A stretch of 64,000 bases of DNA from Paenibacillus sp. OK003 (GCF_900109515.1 NZ_FOBD01000011.1:1-64000), one strand, 5' to 3'; positions 51,365 through 61,121 are shown, counted from the first letter of the stretch. The notes: a model not told the origin generated them from the sequence alone. A program made the numbers and translations.

Positions 51365-51805
51365 TCATCGTCTGATCGACTGGGTTGAGGGCTGAGCTGT
51401 TTTTGTTTTGTATGCAAAAGAATGCAGCCACCGCTGGATTTCCATGATCAGCCGATCTGGTTCTTCCTCTTGCCAGAGGATCATCTTTATCAGACCCTTA
51501 CCCGTAATAAGCTGCAAATGGCGCTTGCGAATCAACGATTGGAAATCCGTAATCACCAGTAAAGGAATCTGAGGCATAAATGCCCGAATGGCATTTGCTG
51601 CTGATACGGCTTGCCCAGCATCCTGATAATCCACAATACAATAGTGAGCTGTGCCCCATTCCTCCCCCTCCTCGTTATTCAGGTTCTTTTCTCTCTTCAC
51701 TGCGGACTCCCTCTGCTCAACTGTTATCCATTCATTCAACAATTCAATCATATTGTCATAATCAATACCACGACTTCCGTCCGAAAGTACGGTAATGGGT
51801 TCCAT
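51365..51805 (-). CDS. Hypothetical protein with receiver-like fold
   Basis: 146 residues. The second half (YCIVDYQDAGQAVSAANAIR, IPLLVITDFQSLIRKRHLQL, KGLIKMILWQEEEPDRLIME) follows the beta-alpha order of a receiver domain: Asp after the third strand, VITD where the Ser/Thr strand is expected, and an amphipathic last helix. The acidic pair and conserved Lys are not clear, so it would be a degenerate receiver if so. SD GGAGG is 8 nt before the ATG. It converges on the response regulator gene. Confidence 0.6.
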   Translation of the reverse strand: MEPITVLSDGSRGIDYDNMIELLNEWITVEQRESAVKREKNLNNEEGEEWGTAHYCIVDYQDAGQAVSAANAIRAFMPQIPLLVITDFQSLIRKRHLQLITGKGLIKMILWQEEEPDRLIMEIQRWLHSFAYKTKTAQPSTQSIRR

Positions 51806-52030
51806 AGGTATAACCTCCAGTTCATTCTCTCATCTTATTGTGCCAATCTTCATTTAAAAATGTTCGTGTGTGAACATAAAAGAAGTGTTAACTATCTTCG
51901 TACGTCTTAACAAACTGTGTAAGGTTCATTACCCATTTCGCAGTTTGCGGCAATTCATGTAAAATAGGGATATGCCCGTGTCCATTGCGGGAACTTTAAG
52001 AATGAATCCGGTACAGGAGGTTATGAACCG

Positions 52031-53173
52031 ATGAATATTGTTTCCATTGAACCAACACCCAGTCCCAATACGATGATGCTGCATCTGGACGAACGTCTGG
52101 AGGACGGGGTCCGCAGAACATATACACTGGATAACGAACGATCTGCTCCGGCGTTTATTCGCCAGATGCTTCATATTCCCGGAGTAAAAAGTGTATTTCA
52201 CACCACCGACTTCGTAGCGCTTGATCGCAAGGGAAATGCGGATTGGTCCGTCATTCTTGGCGAAGTTCAGAGTCGTCTGGGCCAACAGGGTATTGATCTG
52301 GACTGGATTGAATCTGAAGATGCCTCTGGTGAACACTTCGGTGAAGCACAGGTATTCGTTCAATTTTTCAGAGGTGTGCCGATGCAAATTCGGGTCAAAG
52401 CCGGTGCCAAGGAAGAGCGGATTTCGCTCTCGGATCGGTTCGTCAAAGCCGTTACTGAAGTCGCCAGCGCAACGCTGATCAAGGAACGGAAACTGAGTGA
52501 TTATGGCGTCCGCTACGGTGAATTGCCTGAAATCGCAAGAGAAGTTGAACAGGAGCTGGAAGCAGCCTATCCGCCAGAGCGTCTGGAACGCGTAATTCAA
52601 CAAGCCATTGAGCACGGCACCAATGCCGAAGAGTTCGTGGAACGTCGCCGTGAGCTGGATGGTGCCGAGCTTGAAGAGGCTCTGCATCATGAGGACTGGA
52701 ATGTTCGCTACGCTGCATTTGATGGCATGGAGCCTACAGCAGAACGACTGCCACTCGTAGCCCATGCACTTCATGACAGTAAAATGCAGATACGCCGGCT
52801 GGCTGTTGTATATCTCGGTGATATTCGTACACCGGAAGCAATGGAACTGCTATACGAAGCCCTGCAGGACAGTTCGCCTGCTGTACGTCGGACTGCGGGA
52901 GACACCCTCTCCGATATCGGTGATCCAGCAGCTACGGCAGCCATGACAGCTACGTTATCCGACAAAAGCAAGCTTGTACGCTGGCGTGCGGCCCGCTTCC
53001 TGTACGAAGTGGGAACCGAAGAAGCAGAGCAGGCTCTGCGGAAGGCAGCGGATGACCCTGAGTTTGAAGTCAGCCTGCAAGCCAAAATGGCACTGGAACG
53101 GATTGAATCCGGGGAACAGGCAGCCGGAACCGTATGGCAGCAGATGGCCGGGCGTAACAAGACGTCGGAATAG
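52031..53173 (+). CDS. YpgR-like protein: Nfu N-terminal domain plus HEAT repeats
   Basis: 380 residues. Residues 1-85 (IVSIEPTPSPNTMMLHLDE, HIPGVKSVFHTTDFVAL) are the Nfu/NifU N-terminal scaffold domain. A middle region is followed by at least three HEAT-like repeats (about 230-355: HEDWNVRYAAFDGME, DSKMQIRRLAVVYLGDI, DSSPAVRRTAGDTLSDI, DKSKLVRWRAARFLYEV). This matches Firmicute virulence factor C/YpgR proteins, whose molecular role is unclear; Fe-S protein assembly is suggested only by the first domain. The C-terminal Nfu CxxC domain is absent. SD AGGAGG. Confidence 0.85.
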   Translation: MNIVSIEPTPSPNTMMLHLDERLEDGVRRTYTLDNERSAPAFIRQMLHIPGVKSVFHTTDFVALDRKGNADWSVILGEVQSRLGQQGIDLDWIESEDASGEHFGEAQVFVQFFRGVPMQIRVKAGAKEERISLSDRFVKAVTEVASATLIKERKLSDYGVRYGELPEIAREVEQELEAAYPPERLERVIQQAIEHGTNAEEFVERRRELDGAELEEALHHEDWNVRYAAFDGMEPTAERLPLVAHALHDSKMQIRRLAVVYLGDIRTPEAMELLYEALQDSSPAVRRTAGDTLSDIGDPAATAAMTATLSDKSKLVRWRAARFLYEVGTEEAEQALRKAADDPEFEVSLQAKMALERIESGEQAAGTVWQQMAGRNKTSE

Positions 53174-53256
53174 TCCTTTTGATTCATATCCAACAATTGT
53201 TATTGCACTGGAATACCATGGGGGTTATACTGATTGTCTGTTTACTAAACAGGACA

Positions 53257-53284
53257 TTGAGTGTTACGTTCTGTGATTTATAAT
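53257..53284 (+). promoter_or_regulatory. Promoter of the lysine riboswitch/lysP transcript
   Basis: TTGAGT (53257-53262), 16-nt spacer, TATAAT (53279-53284). The transcript would start near 53291, about 25 nt before the aptamer. Confidence 0.7.
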
Positions 53285-53315
53285 TTCATAGACAATAGAT
53301 ACACCTCATCCATGA

Positions 53316-53527
53316 TGAGGTAGAGGTCGCGGGTGCGATCAGTACGCTGAAGGAGGCGCTAAGGAGCCGCTTATGAATTCAGCCGAAAGGTGCACCCGCC
53401 GAAGCCCGCAGGACGGTTCCTTACGTTGTCCAGCGCGGCTGGGGCTGTTGCCGAAAGGTGCAGAACTGTCACAGATGTATGATGCCTTCCCCGGAGGGTA
53501 TGATTTCTTCTGTGTTGAGCTATCTTA
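53316..53527 (+). promoter_or_regulatory. Lysine riboswitch (L box)
   Basis: The conserved L-box core is recognisable: GAGGTAGAGGTCGCG at the 5' side, AGTACGCTGAAGGAGGCGCT, GCCGAAAGGTGCACCCGCCG, GAAGCC, a second GCCGAAAGGTGCAGAACTGT, GGAGGG and the closing strand CTATCTT that pairs with AGGTAG. An intrinsic terminator follows 35 nt later and precedes the permease, so lysine binding should stop transcription of lysP. Nothing else lies in the 53174-53644 gap. Confidence 0.92.
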
Positions 53528-53560
53528 AACATTTGGGACGAGGTGCGGACGATTGATAAT

Positions 53561-53592
53561 AAAGACCGCAGGCTAATGCCTGCGGTCTTTTG
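53561..53592 (+). terminator. Terminator of the lysine riboswitch
   Basis: AAAGACCGCAGGC / GCCTGCGGTCTTT with a TAAT loop. It is the expression platform between the aptamer and lysP. Confidence 0.88.
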
Positions 53593-53644
53593 TGTTATTT
53601 TCCATTGTTCTGAACCCATTAGTACTGAAAGAAGGAGTGTTTGC

Positions 53645-55111
53645 ATGCAAGACCGCAACAACCAAACCACGACAGGACCCACCCTGAAAAAAGGATTACG
53701 CGCACGACATATGACCATGATCGCACTCGGTGGATCCATTGGTACAGGACTGTTCCTCGCAAGCGGAACCGCCATTTCCAATGCAGGCCCAGGCGGTGCA
53801 CTGATTGCTTATGCTGCCGTTGGCATCATGGTCTTCTTTCTTATGACCAGTCTCGGAGAACTGGCCACCTTCATGCCCGACTCCGGTTCATTCAATACGT
53901 ATGCGGCCCGCTTCGTCGATCCGGCCCTCGGGTTCGCCATGGGCTGGAACTTCTGGTACAACTGGGCCGTCACCATTGCGGCAGAGCTTGCAGCCGCAAC
54001 CGTACTCATCAAATACTGGTTCCCTGACAGTTCATCCATGTTGTGGAGTCTGTTGTTTCTCGTATTAATTTTTGCCCTGAATGTGTTGTCCGTTAAAGGC
54101 TATGGAGAGTCGGAATACTGGTTCGCCATTATCAAAGTCGCTACAGTGATCATCTTCCTTACCGTTGGTGTGCTCATGATCTTCGGCATTATCGGCGGAG
54201 AAGCGGTTGGGTTCAGCAACTTTACTGTAGGGGATGCACCATTCCATGGCGGATTCTTTGCGGTTCTCGGTGTATTTATGGCTGCCGGGTTCTCTTTCCA
54301 GGGAACGGAGCTCATTGGTGTCGCAGCCGGTGAGAGCGAGAATCCGCGTGAAAATGTCCCTCGTGCTATTCGGCAAGTGTTCTGGCGTATTCTGATCTTC
54401 TACATTCTGGCGATTACCGTCATCAGTCTGATCATTCCTTACACCCATCCGAATCTGCTCAAAGGTGATCTGAATAATATCGGAGTCAGTCCGTTTACGC
54501 TTGTCTTTGAAAAGGCGGGTCTGGCCATTGCTGCTTCCGTCATGAATGCCGTTATTTTGACCTCTGTACTCTCTGCCGGGAATTCAGGTATGTATGCTTC
54601 AAGTCGTGTTCTGTATGCTCTTGCCAGGGATGGCAAAGCGCCGCGCTTCCTGGGTCGGCTGAACAAAAAGGGCATTCCGATGAATGCCCTGCTCTTGACT
54701 ACAGCGGTGGGTATGCTCGCATTTCTAGCCTCCCTTTTCGGTGATGGTATTGTATACACCTGGTTGCTGAATGCATCTGGTATGTGTGGCTTTATCACCT
54801 GGCTCGGCATTGCCATCAGCCATTATCGCTTCCGCCGTGCGTATGTGGCCCAAGGCCGGGATTTGAACGATCTGCCCTACCTTGCGCGCTGGTTCCCATT
54901 CGGTCCGATCTTTGCTTTTGTGTTATGTATCATCGTTATTATTGGACAGAACTATCAGGCGTTCACGGGCGATCAGATCGATTGGAGCGGAGCCCTCGTC
55001 GCTTACTTGAGCGTTCCGCTGTTCCTGATCTTATGGCTGGGTTATAAATTCATTAAGAAAACAAAGGTTGTTCCATTACAGGAATGTGATTTTACAACTA
55101 CAAATGAATAA
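53645..55111 (+). CDS. lysP: Lysine-specific amino acid permease
   Basis: 488 residues, twelve membrane helices of the APC superfamily. The family start is present in HMTMIALGGSIGTGLFLASG, then GGALIAYAAVGIMVFFLMTS and QGTELIGVAAGESENPRENV, as in LysP proteins. The upstream lysine riboswitch makes lysine import the most likely role. The ATG at 53645 has AAGGAG upstream; the longer frame back to 53543 runs through the terminator and is rejected. A terminator follows. Confidence 0.93.
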   Translation: MQDRNNQTTTGPTLKKGLRARHMTMIALGGSIGTGLFLASGTAISNAGPGGALIAYAAVGIMVFFLMTSLGELATFMPDSGSFNTYAARFVDPALGFAMGWNFWYNWAVTIAAELAAATVLIKYWFPDSSSMLWSLLFLVLIFALNVLSVKGYGESEYWFAIIKVATVIIFLTVGVLMIFGIIGGEAVGFSNFTVGDAPFHGGFFAVLGVFMAAGFSFQGTELIGVAAGESENPRENVPRAIRQVFWRILIFYILAITVISLIIPYTHPNLLKGDLNNIGVSPFTLVFEKAGLAIAASVMNAVILTSVLSAGNSGMYASSRVLYALARDGKAPRFLGRLNKKGIPMNALLLTTAVGMLAFLASLFGDGIVYTWLLNASGMCGFITWLGIAISHYRFRRAYVAQGRDLNDLPYLARWFPFGPIFAFVLCIIVIIGQNYQAFTGDQIDWSGALVAYLSVPLFLILWLGYKFIKKTKVVPLQECDFTTTNE

Positions 55112-55121
55112 CGATATTGCT

Positions 55122-55160
55122 AAGGCAACCTTCTTCCGCTGGAGAGAAGGTTGCCTTTTT
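55122..55160 (+). terminator. lysP terminator
   Basis: AAGGCAACCTTCT / AGAAGGTTGCCTT with five T. Confidence 0.9.
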
Positions 55161-55196
55161 GGTTCGTCCAAGTTTCGGGATAGATATCACTCAAGC

Positions 55197-55228
55197 AGAA
55201 AAAGAACGCTCATTCATGAGCGTCCTTG
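55197..55228 (-). terminator. Terminator after the transglutaminase-like gene
   Basis: On the minus strand GGACGCTC / GAGCGTTC around ATGAAT, followed by TTTTTC. Confidence 0.65.
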
Positions 55229-55276
55229 TTCACTATAAGGTGTGTCCTATTATAATCATTCATACAAAGTCTGCTG

Positions 55277-56404
55277 TCACATGGTCCAGGTAATCTTCAC
55301 ACGCAGATCGACGGTATCCTCCATGTTGGACACGTAATACGATATCGACTTCATGCCAAGCTGATACAAATCCTGCAAATCCTCTACTAGTCCCGTTTCA
55401 GTACCCTTGTATCTGAACGTCAGCGAGGTTCCGCCATCCTTGAGCACACTCTGAACTTTTGTTTTCAGCGCGGAATGACCACTAACCGCATCGCTTTCGT
55501 CATATAGCGAATATTCCAGCGCATGATACAGCTTCTGATACGCGGCTGCCTTGCTGCCTCCCGCCTTCACCAAAGTTTGCAAAGCTTCACGATAAGGGGC
55601 AGTTGCAGCAGGATACTTGCCTTTAGCTGTCCAGACATGGTCACGTGCCATCTCATCATCACTGAGCAAATAATAATTGTGACTTACCTTGCCCTTACGG
55701 TCAGGAGTAGGATCATCCCACGTCGTGTCCATATGATACCACTTGCCATCCAGCTTGACGAGATTCCAGGCGTGTAATTGCTCACCAGCCGTTCCTTCCA
55801 CAATCCGGTTCTCTATACCCACCCGCTCCAGCATGCGATAAGCCAGCAGCGAATATCCCTGACATACGGTACTGCCGGTTACAAGTCCGTCGTATGCAGT
55901 ATATTTCTGCAAGGATGTATCGTAGGAAAGGTTAAGTACAATCCAATCATGAATGGCTTTAACCTTCTCATGATTCGTCATACCGGGCACGATAATCTCT
56001 TTCAGCACATTGGTCACCTTGCGGTTCACATAATCGGTCTGTTCTTTCGTTTCCCGATAGGCCAATTTTACATGCACCTCTGCGGATACATTGGAGCCTT
56101 TATAGTTAAATGCGTAACTTTTAACGGTATATTGAATATAGGGATCACTGGTCATTGCTTCGTCAATGGAGCTCTGCAACTGTTTCTTGAGGCCTTTCAC
56201 ATTGCCTTTGTATGTAAAAACAAGTTCCTCCGTTCGCTGGGACATCGCGGTAAGCAACGTCTCGCGCAGATCCGTATTCGTGGATATGTCTGATGTTCCC
56301 GACGCCGCGTACAGCTGATCCAGATCGACTGCATGTGGCAGTGCCACAGCGACGAGACAGCCAGCCAATAGCAGGGTTATCACTCGTTTTCCGTGCTTGC
56401 CCAT
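55277..56404 (-). CDS. Secreted transglutaminase-like domain protein
   Basis: 375 residues. A signal peptide (1-34) precedes a transglutaminase core (about 125-260) with Cys in GLVTGSTVCQGYSLLAYRML, His in AGEQLHAWNLVKLDGKWYHM and Asp in DTTWDDPTPD. The C-terminal 100 residues are unassigned. Such bacterial proteins may act as proteases or crosslinkers at the cell wall. SD GAGGTGG. It stands alone between lysP and the SLH protein. Confidence 0.85.
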   Translation of the reverse strand: MGKHGKRVITLLLAGCLVAVALPHAVDLDQLYAASGTSDISTNTDLRETLLTAMSQRTEELVFTYKGNVKGLKKQLQSSIDEAMTSDPYIQYTVKSYAFNYKGSNVSAEVHVKLAYRETKEQTDYVNRKVTNVLKEIIVPGMTNHEKVKAIHDWIVLNLSYDTSLQKYTAYDGLVTGSTVCQGYSLLAYRMLERVGIENRIVEGTAGEQLHAWNLVKLDGKWYHMDTTWDDPTPDRKGKVSHNYYLLSDDEMARDHVWTAKGKYPAATAPYREALQTLVKAGGSKAAAYQKLYHALEYSLYDESDAVSGHSALKTKVQSVLKDGGTSLTFRYKGTETGLVEDLQDLYQLGMKSISYYVSNMEDTVDLRVKITWTM

Positions 56405-56493
56405 GAAAGGATACCACCTCTCTTTGCAAAGTTCTCATGCCTCATTGTATCACAAAAGGGATTGACGGCAGGCTTCTAGTTTTGTCGAAAAGC

Positions 56494-56521
56494 ATCAAAA
56501 GAGACCCTCCGCAGAAGGTCC
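56494..56521 (-). terminator. Probable terminator after the SLH protein gene
   Basis: On the minus strand GACCTTC-TGCG-GAGGGTC (one G-T pair) followed by TCTTTT, about 85 nt after the stop codon. Confidence 0.55.
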
Positions 56522-56603
56522 CCCTGTCTTCAGCAAAACAAACCTAACCTACCCGTTATCCTCATCATATGACTCTTCCGGGCATTTATGCAACTAACTC
56601 CAA

Positions 56604-59003
56604 TCAATAAAGGCGATTGCCGCTCATAAAGGTATCCGTCTTGCCCTGAAGCTTGGCCAGTCGTTCCAATACCTGGGCCGCTTCGGCAACCGTCACTTTG
56701 CGCGCAGGCATGAAGCGTCCTTCAATCGGAGGCAGCAATCCCAGCTTGATGCTGAGGGAGACCGCTCCCTTGTTGCTGACCGCACTGGCATCTGCCAGGT
56801 TGGGAAGATCCGAAGGCAACGTGTAGAATCCGGCCAGTTTCTCATAGCGCAAAATGCGCACGAGCAATACTGCCAACTCTTCGCGAGTCATCTCCTCTTC
56901 TGGATTTAGCTTCGTTTCAGAGTCGGCACCCGCTAACCAGCGCTGATCGATCAATGTCCGCACAGCTTGGTAATAAGGGCTCTCCGGGGCGATATCAGCG
57001 TATAGATTGCCATCCCCATCACCGCTATAATACACATCCAAATTTGGATTAACTGCTCTTGCCAGATAGGTAAACCAATCACCTTTGGTGATGACCCGGT
57101 CTGGGAATACACGTCCCAGTTCATCTGCAAGAAGGACTCCATGCTGTACCATGCTCTGCAGAGCTGCTTCAGCGGCATGTCCCATAATATCGCTAGTTGT
57201 AACTTGAACTGCCCCAGTCGTACTGCCGTACATCGACTTCCATTCTCCCGTGTTGGCATCCAGCACTTCATAGGTTATACCAGTCAACGGACTGTCAGTA
57301 CGAGTAGGCATGTAGGCAAGCTTCACACCCATGGGGACGGATTCACTGTTGCCCATGCTGAAGCCTCCATAACGAGAGTAGGCCAGTACCAATTTGAATT
57401 CTTCAAGATAGGTAGCCTTGGCTTTCTCATAACTGATGGCCGGTTTGACATCCGTCGGCAGCTGCTCTGGCGTTGCAGCAGCCAGCGCATAAAATTCATT
57501 GAGCGTTCCATCATTTGATACTTGTACCTGAACCGTATCATCCTTAACCAAAATTCCGTTTAGGTACCGTTGGAATATAAACGTTCGTGCATTATCCAAT
57601 TCAAGCACCGATGAAAGTCGGAATTGCTTGCTTGCATCCGGCACAAGTGAGATGACAGTATTGATCGCCAGTTTCTCCGCCTGAGATTTGGTCATGGTCT
57701 TGCCTTTCACTTCCGTCTCCGGCTTCTCCTGCTCGATGCCCGGCATCATGCGCTGATAAATGTTCACACTGTAGATCTGTCCGGTTGCCGCATCAACCTG
57801 TGCCGAAATGTCTCTCATAAACATATAAGACACACTTGCATTGCGGTTGCTCCAGCTCAGGCTCCAGACCTGATTGTTTGGACTTGCAAAACTGCCTTTG
57901 GTTAACTGGCTATAATCCATTTGATAGCCTTCCGGTATATCAAAATTCTTTTTAACCAGCTTCTCTGCCTGCTGAGCATTCAATTTCGATCCAGTATTCG
58001 GTGTGAAAGCAGCTACACTGCCTCTAAGAGGTTTGTCCTCCTGGGAAACTTCCTGGGCAAGGGCTTTACCTGTCACGCTGTTGATTCGATCCATTGTATC
58101 CGCATCTAGTGGAATAACACTTGAGTTCTTCGGCGTGTACCCTAAGTAATACTTCTGGCCTTTGCGAGAAGAAAACTGTTCTTCGCTAATATAAGCCAGC
58201 TGAACATCGAACTGTTCCTCGAACTTCTGCTGAGCCTGATCCGCTGAAATGGCTGCCTTCGATGATGGATATTCAGCTCCAATCGTAGTTCGCGAATATC
58301 CCGTCACTAAACCGCTCTGATCCACACTTATGTAGGCTGTTTCCGCCTCAGATACCAACCCTTCATGCTTCAGCTGGTAGCTGTAAGTATATTCTGTTCG
58401 GCCAAATAGGGATTGCTGCGCGTTGTTGATATACCGTTCATCAACGGCAACAAAACCACCTTCCTTCAGATTCGGAATTGCCTTATACAGAAACTCATCT
58501 GCCTGCTTTCTTGCTTCCGTTTTCGTTAATTTCGTCTCTGAATCCGAAATCTGCTTTTCCAGCAACTCAGAAGGCAAATGTACACTTAGCACTTCCCCTG
58601 TAACCGCATGTACTGTTGCGTTGAATCCAGTGGATCGGTTGCCTTCACGCAGTTCAAATCCGATATCCCACGCCTTGTAATCTGGTGGTGGAAAAGAGTT
58701 CGGTGAATCAAATTTTGCGAATGAAATCGTCGCCTTTTTCAACAATGGAAATAATTTTAGTATATTCTCGCTGGCTTGCTTGGAGGAGATTTTGGCTCCT
58801 TCAGGCACCTCGTTGTCTGTTAATCCAAGTGGTTGTTCCGTTTCTCCCGCTGCGGCTTCTGTTACCTGTTCCCCTGTCGCTGCCGACGCGCTGCCTGCAA
58901 ACCCTGGTGTCTGTGATGCCAGAAGCAAAGTTGCCATGGCTGCTGTAGCCGCTTTGGCTGTAAACATTTTGAATCGTACATTAAAATTCCAATTAAAACT
59001 CAA
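56604..59003 (-). CDS. Surface protein with YcdB/YcdC repeats and C-terminal SLH domains
   Basis: About 799 residues. A signal peptide ends near QTPGFAGSASAA. Two to three tandem YcdB/PepSY-like units follow, each with a helix beginning LTKTEARKQADEFLYKAIPN or MTKSQAEKLAINTVISLVP and a strand GEVLSVH or GQIYSVNIYQR. The last 180 residues carry S-layer homology motifs (YQAVRTLIDQRWLAG, MTREELAVLLVRILRYEKLA, VTVAEAAQVLERLAKLQGK) that bind pyruvylated wall polymer. The first ATG (59045) has no SD; a TTG at 59003 follows GGGAGAGG and is chosen. PepSY-type repeats often inhibit peptidases; function here is unknown. Confidence 0.85.
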   Translation of the reverse strand: MSFNWNFNVRFKMFTAKAATAAMATLLLASQTPGFAGSASAATGEQVTEAAAGETEQPLGLTDNEVPEGAKISSKQASENILKLFPLLKKATISFAKFDSPNSFPPPDYKAWDIGFELREGNRSTGFNATVHAVTGEVLSVHLPSELLEKQISDSETKLTKTEARKQADEFLYKAIPNLKEGGFVAVDERYINNAQQSLFGRTEYTYSYQLKHEGLVSEAETAYISVDQSGLVTGYSRTTIGAEYPSSKAAISADQAQQKFEEQFDVQLAYISEEQFSSRKGQKYYLGYTPKNSSVIPLDADTMDRINSVTGKALAQEVSQEDKPLRGSVAAFTPNTGSKLNAQQAEKLVKKNFDIPEGYQMDYSQLTKGSFASPNNQVWSLSWSNRNASVSYMFMRDISAQVDAATGQIYSVNIYQRMMPGIEQEKPETEVKGKTMTKSQAEKLAINTVISLVPDASKQFRLSSVLELDNARTFIFQRYLNGILVKDDTVQVQVSNDGTLNEFYALAAATPEQLPTDVKPAISYEKAKATYLEEFKLVLAYSRYGGFSMGNSESVPMGVKLAYMPTRTDSPLTGITYEVLDANTGEWKSMYGSTTGAVQVTTSDIMGHAAEAALQSMVQHGVLLADELGRVFPDRVITKGDWFTYLARAVNPNLDVYYSGDGDGNLYADIAPESPYYQAVRTLIDQRWLAGADSETKLNPEEEMTREELAVLLVRILRYEKLAGFYTLPSDLPNLADASAVSNKGAVSLSIKLGLLPPIEGRFMPARKVTVAEAAQVLERLAKLQGKTDTFMSGNRLY

Positions 59004-59159
59004 ATCTGGACCTCTCCCTTCAATTTCATACAAGGATGCATGCAAAATAACCTCGCATGAATATTGCCAGTCTATTCTATGATACCATAAGCTTCCTTTT
59101 TAATCGTCATTTTCCCAACAATTTTACAAATGTGAATTTCTGCATATTCTATAGAAACA

Positions 59160-59187
59160 GCAAAAAAAAGCCAACTGGGTTGGCGTT
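59160..59187 (-). terminator. Terminator
   Basis: On the minus strand GCCAAC-CCA-GTTGGC then eight T, just after the alpha/beta hydrolase stop. Confidence 0.88.
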
Positions 59188-59206
59188 TTAACGATCAGCT
59201 TGAACA

Positions 59207-60157
59207 TTAAATGGGCTGAATTTTCTCTTTATTGACGTTCAGCATAACAGATTCATTAGACTGAGCCTGCACCTGTACATGATTTTTCAAGAAAGGAATG
59301 ACCGTATTCCAGAACGCAGGATCTTCTTCTGAACAGCTATGGCCTCCGCTATTGACCCATAGATGCTCTACAGGTGGATCCGCTTTGGACATAAAATATT
59401 CAAGTTCGCTTGGTGGAATAAAGTTATCACCTTTGGAATGCACCATAAGCATCGGCAGCTGCATGCCTTTGCGCCGTTCGTTCAGCAGCATAACGGGATC
59501 GCGCTGGCGATACGTTTTCAGAGATTCACCAAGCCGCCAGAACCAGATTCGCGGAATCAGCTGGGCCAGCGGAAACAGAGGCAGACGTCGCCGTCTCAGC
59601 TCGGAACTTACGATAACCTCGAATTGGGATGGCATGGAGTCCGTGATCACCGCTGATACAGGAATGCCCTCCGTCACAGCGAGGATCGTGCCTAGCCCGC
59701 CCAAGGAGTGCCCAAGCACACCGATTGCTGCTGGATCAATTTCCGGCCGTGAGGACGTATATTGCAATGCTGATAGCAAATCGTCGCGGAACAGGTAAGC
59801 TGAAGCCGCTTTAACTGGATCACTGGCTCCATGGCTTCGAACATCGTACATAAAGAGCGCATAACCTGCTTCCCAAATGGGACGAGCATAACGGAGGACA
59901 CGTGATCGGTTGGAGCCCCATCCATGTGCAATAATAACCAAAGGCCAAGGCTTCTGGATATGAGCTCCAGCCGGAATGAACCAGCCATGCACTCGCCCGC
60001 CTCCACTCTCGAAGGTTATATCCTCAAATGGCATGGGCGGTGTGAGCGTAATCGGAATCTTTTTGGGGGTCTGACTCTTCACCGCTGCCTTCCATAACCC
60101 ACCCGCAGTTACCGCGGCAACCGCAATCATCCCGCCAATCATCGTTTTAGCTTTCAC
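59207..60157 (-). CDS. Membrane-anchored alpha/beta hydrolase
   Basis: 316 residues. One N-terminal hydrophobic anchor (about 8-24) precedes an alpha/beta fold with LVIIAHGWGSNRSRVLRYAR, nucleophile elbow IGVLGHSLGGLGTILAV, likely Asp in MVHSKGDNFIPPSE and His in NSGGHSCSEEDP. It resembles serine aminopeptidase/BAAT-type hydrolases. Substrate unknown. The first GTG (60166) abuts the SD; the second GTG (60157) has GGAG 10 nt upstream. Confidence 0.82.
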   Translation of the reverse strand: MKAKTMIGGMIAVAAVTAGGLWKAAVKSQTPKKIPITLTPPMPFEDITFESGGGRVHGWFIPAGAHIQKPWPLVIIAHGWGSNRSRVLRYARPIWEAGYALFMYDVRSHGASDPVKAASAYLFRDDLLSALQYTSSRPEIDPAAIGVLGHSLGGLGTILAVTEGIPVSAVITDSMPSQFEVIVSSELRRRRLPLFPLAQLIPRIWFWRLGESLKTYRQRDPVMLLNERRKGMQLPMLMVHSKGDNFIPPSELEYFMSKADPPVEHLWVNSGGHSCSEEDPAFWNTVIPFLKNHVQVQAQSNESVMLNVNKEKIQPI

Positions 60158-60315
60158 TGGTGTCACTCCTCTCCGTTTTCTCGCCTAACTCCATCATACG
60201 ACAACAAGGTTAACAGGACGTTAATCCATATCACTTCTTATATTATCTAATGGTACAAAAGCTCTCCTTATATATTACCCCGATGTATCTGGTTAACTTC
60301 CGTTGGTTTCATCGT

Positions 60316-60948
60316 TCAGTCCTCGATTTTCGCTATTTCCACAAATGCACGTGTGCAGGCGGCAATCTGCTCATCATTCCCTGCTGCAAGTGCTTCTCGT
60401 GGCAAAAGTGCACTTCCAAGTCCCACTGCCGCTGCACCCGCTGCATAATAATCTGCAATGTTATCCAGGGTGGCTCCTCCTGTTGCAAGCAGTGGAATAT
60501 GATTCAGTGGAGCCTTAATTTCACGTAAATACGGAATACCCAGACTCGCCATGGGGAACAGCTTCACCACTCTTGCTCCTGCTTCATAGGCAGCCACAAT
60601 CTCCGTTGGCGTCATCGCACCGGGCCAGATCTCGACTCCATGTTCTACAGCATATTCAATAACAGACAGATCGACATTCGGAGACACGAGAAATTGAGCA
60701 CCCGCTGCGACGGCTTCTTTGGCCATCTGCACATTGAGTACCGTGCCCGCCCCGATATAAGCCTTCCCCTCATGCCTTGCACGCCAGTCTGCAATAATAT
60801 CGTGTGCCCCAGGTGTGTTCAGCGTCACTTCCATCAGTCGGATTCCACCATCAGTCATTCCCTGCCCTGCTGCCTGAGCAGATTCACGGCTAATACCACG
60901 AACAATAGCCACCAGTCTCGATTCCAATAATACTTCCGTCAGATTCAT
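60316..60948 (-). CDS. eda: KDPG/KHG aldolase
   Basis: 210 residues, a class I TIM barrel. It has the catalytic Glu in IRLMEVTLNTPGA and the Schiff-base Lys in ARVVKLFPMASLGIPY, with YIGAGTVLNV and ATGGATLDNIADYYAAGA as phosphate-binding loops. It splits 2-keto-3-deoxy-6-phosphogluconate into pyruvate and glyceraldehyde 3-phosphate (Entner-Doudoroff or uronate breakdown) and may act on 4-hydroxy-2-oxoglutarate. No kdgK or uxa gene lies beside it, which is unusual for eda. The start ATG at 60948 has AAGGGG 8 nt upstream. Confidence 0.92.
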   Translation of the reverse strand: MNLTEVLLESRLVAIVRGISRESAQAAGQGMTDGGIRLMEVTLNTPGAHDIIADWRARHEGKAYIGAGTVLNVQMAKEAVAAGAQFLVSPNVDLSVIEYAVEHGVEIWPGAMTPTEIVAAYEAGARVVKLFPMASLGIPYLREIKAPLNHIPLLATGGATLDNIADYYAAGAAAVGLGSALLPREALAAGNDEQIAACTRAFVEIAKIED

Positions 60949-61121
60949 GCCAACTTCCCCTTGTTTCATAGATTCGGCAGCCGAAGACAAGTATTCGTTA
61001 TCACCGCTTTTCCGTTATTCACTATTGTAAAGCATATCGTCCCCTGGATGAAATCATTTGATCCAATTTCTTGTGAGAGTGTGTGCATCCATGTCTCCGG
61101 TATAAAGTTAAATAGGAACAC

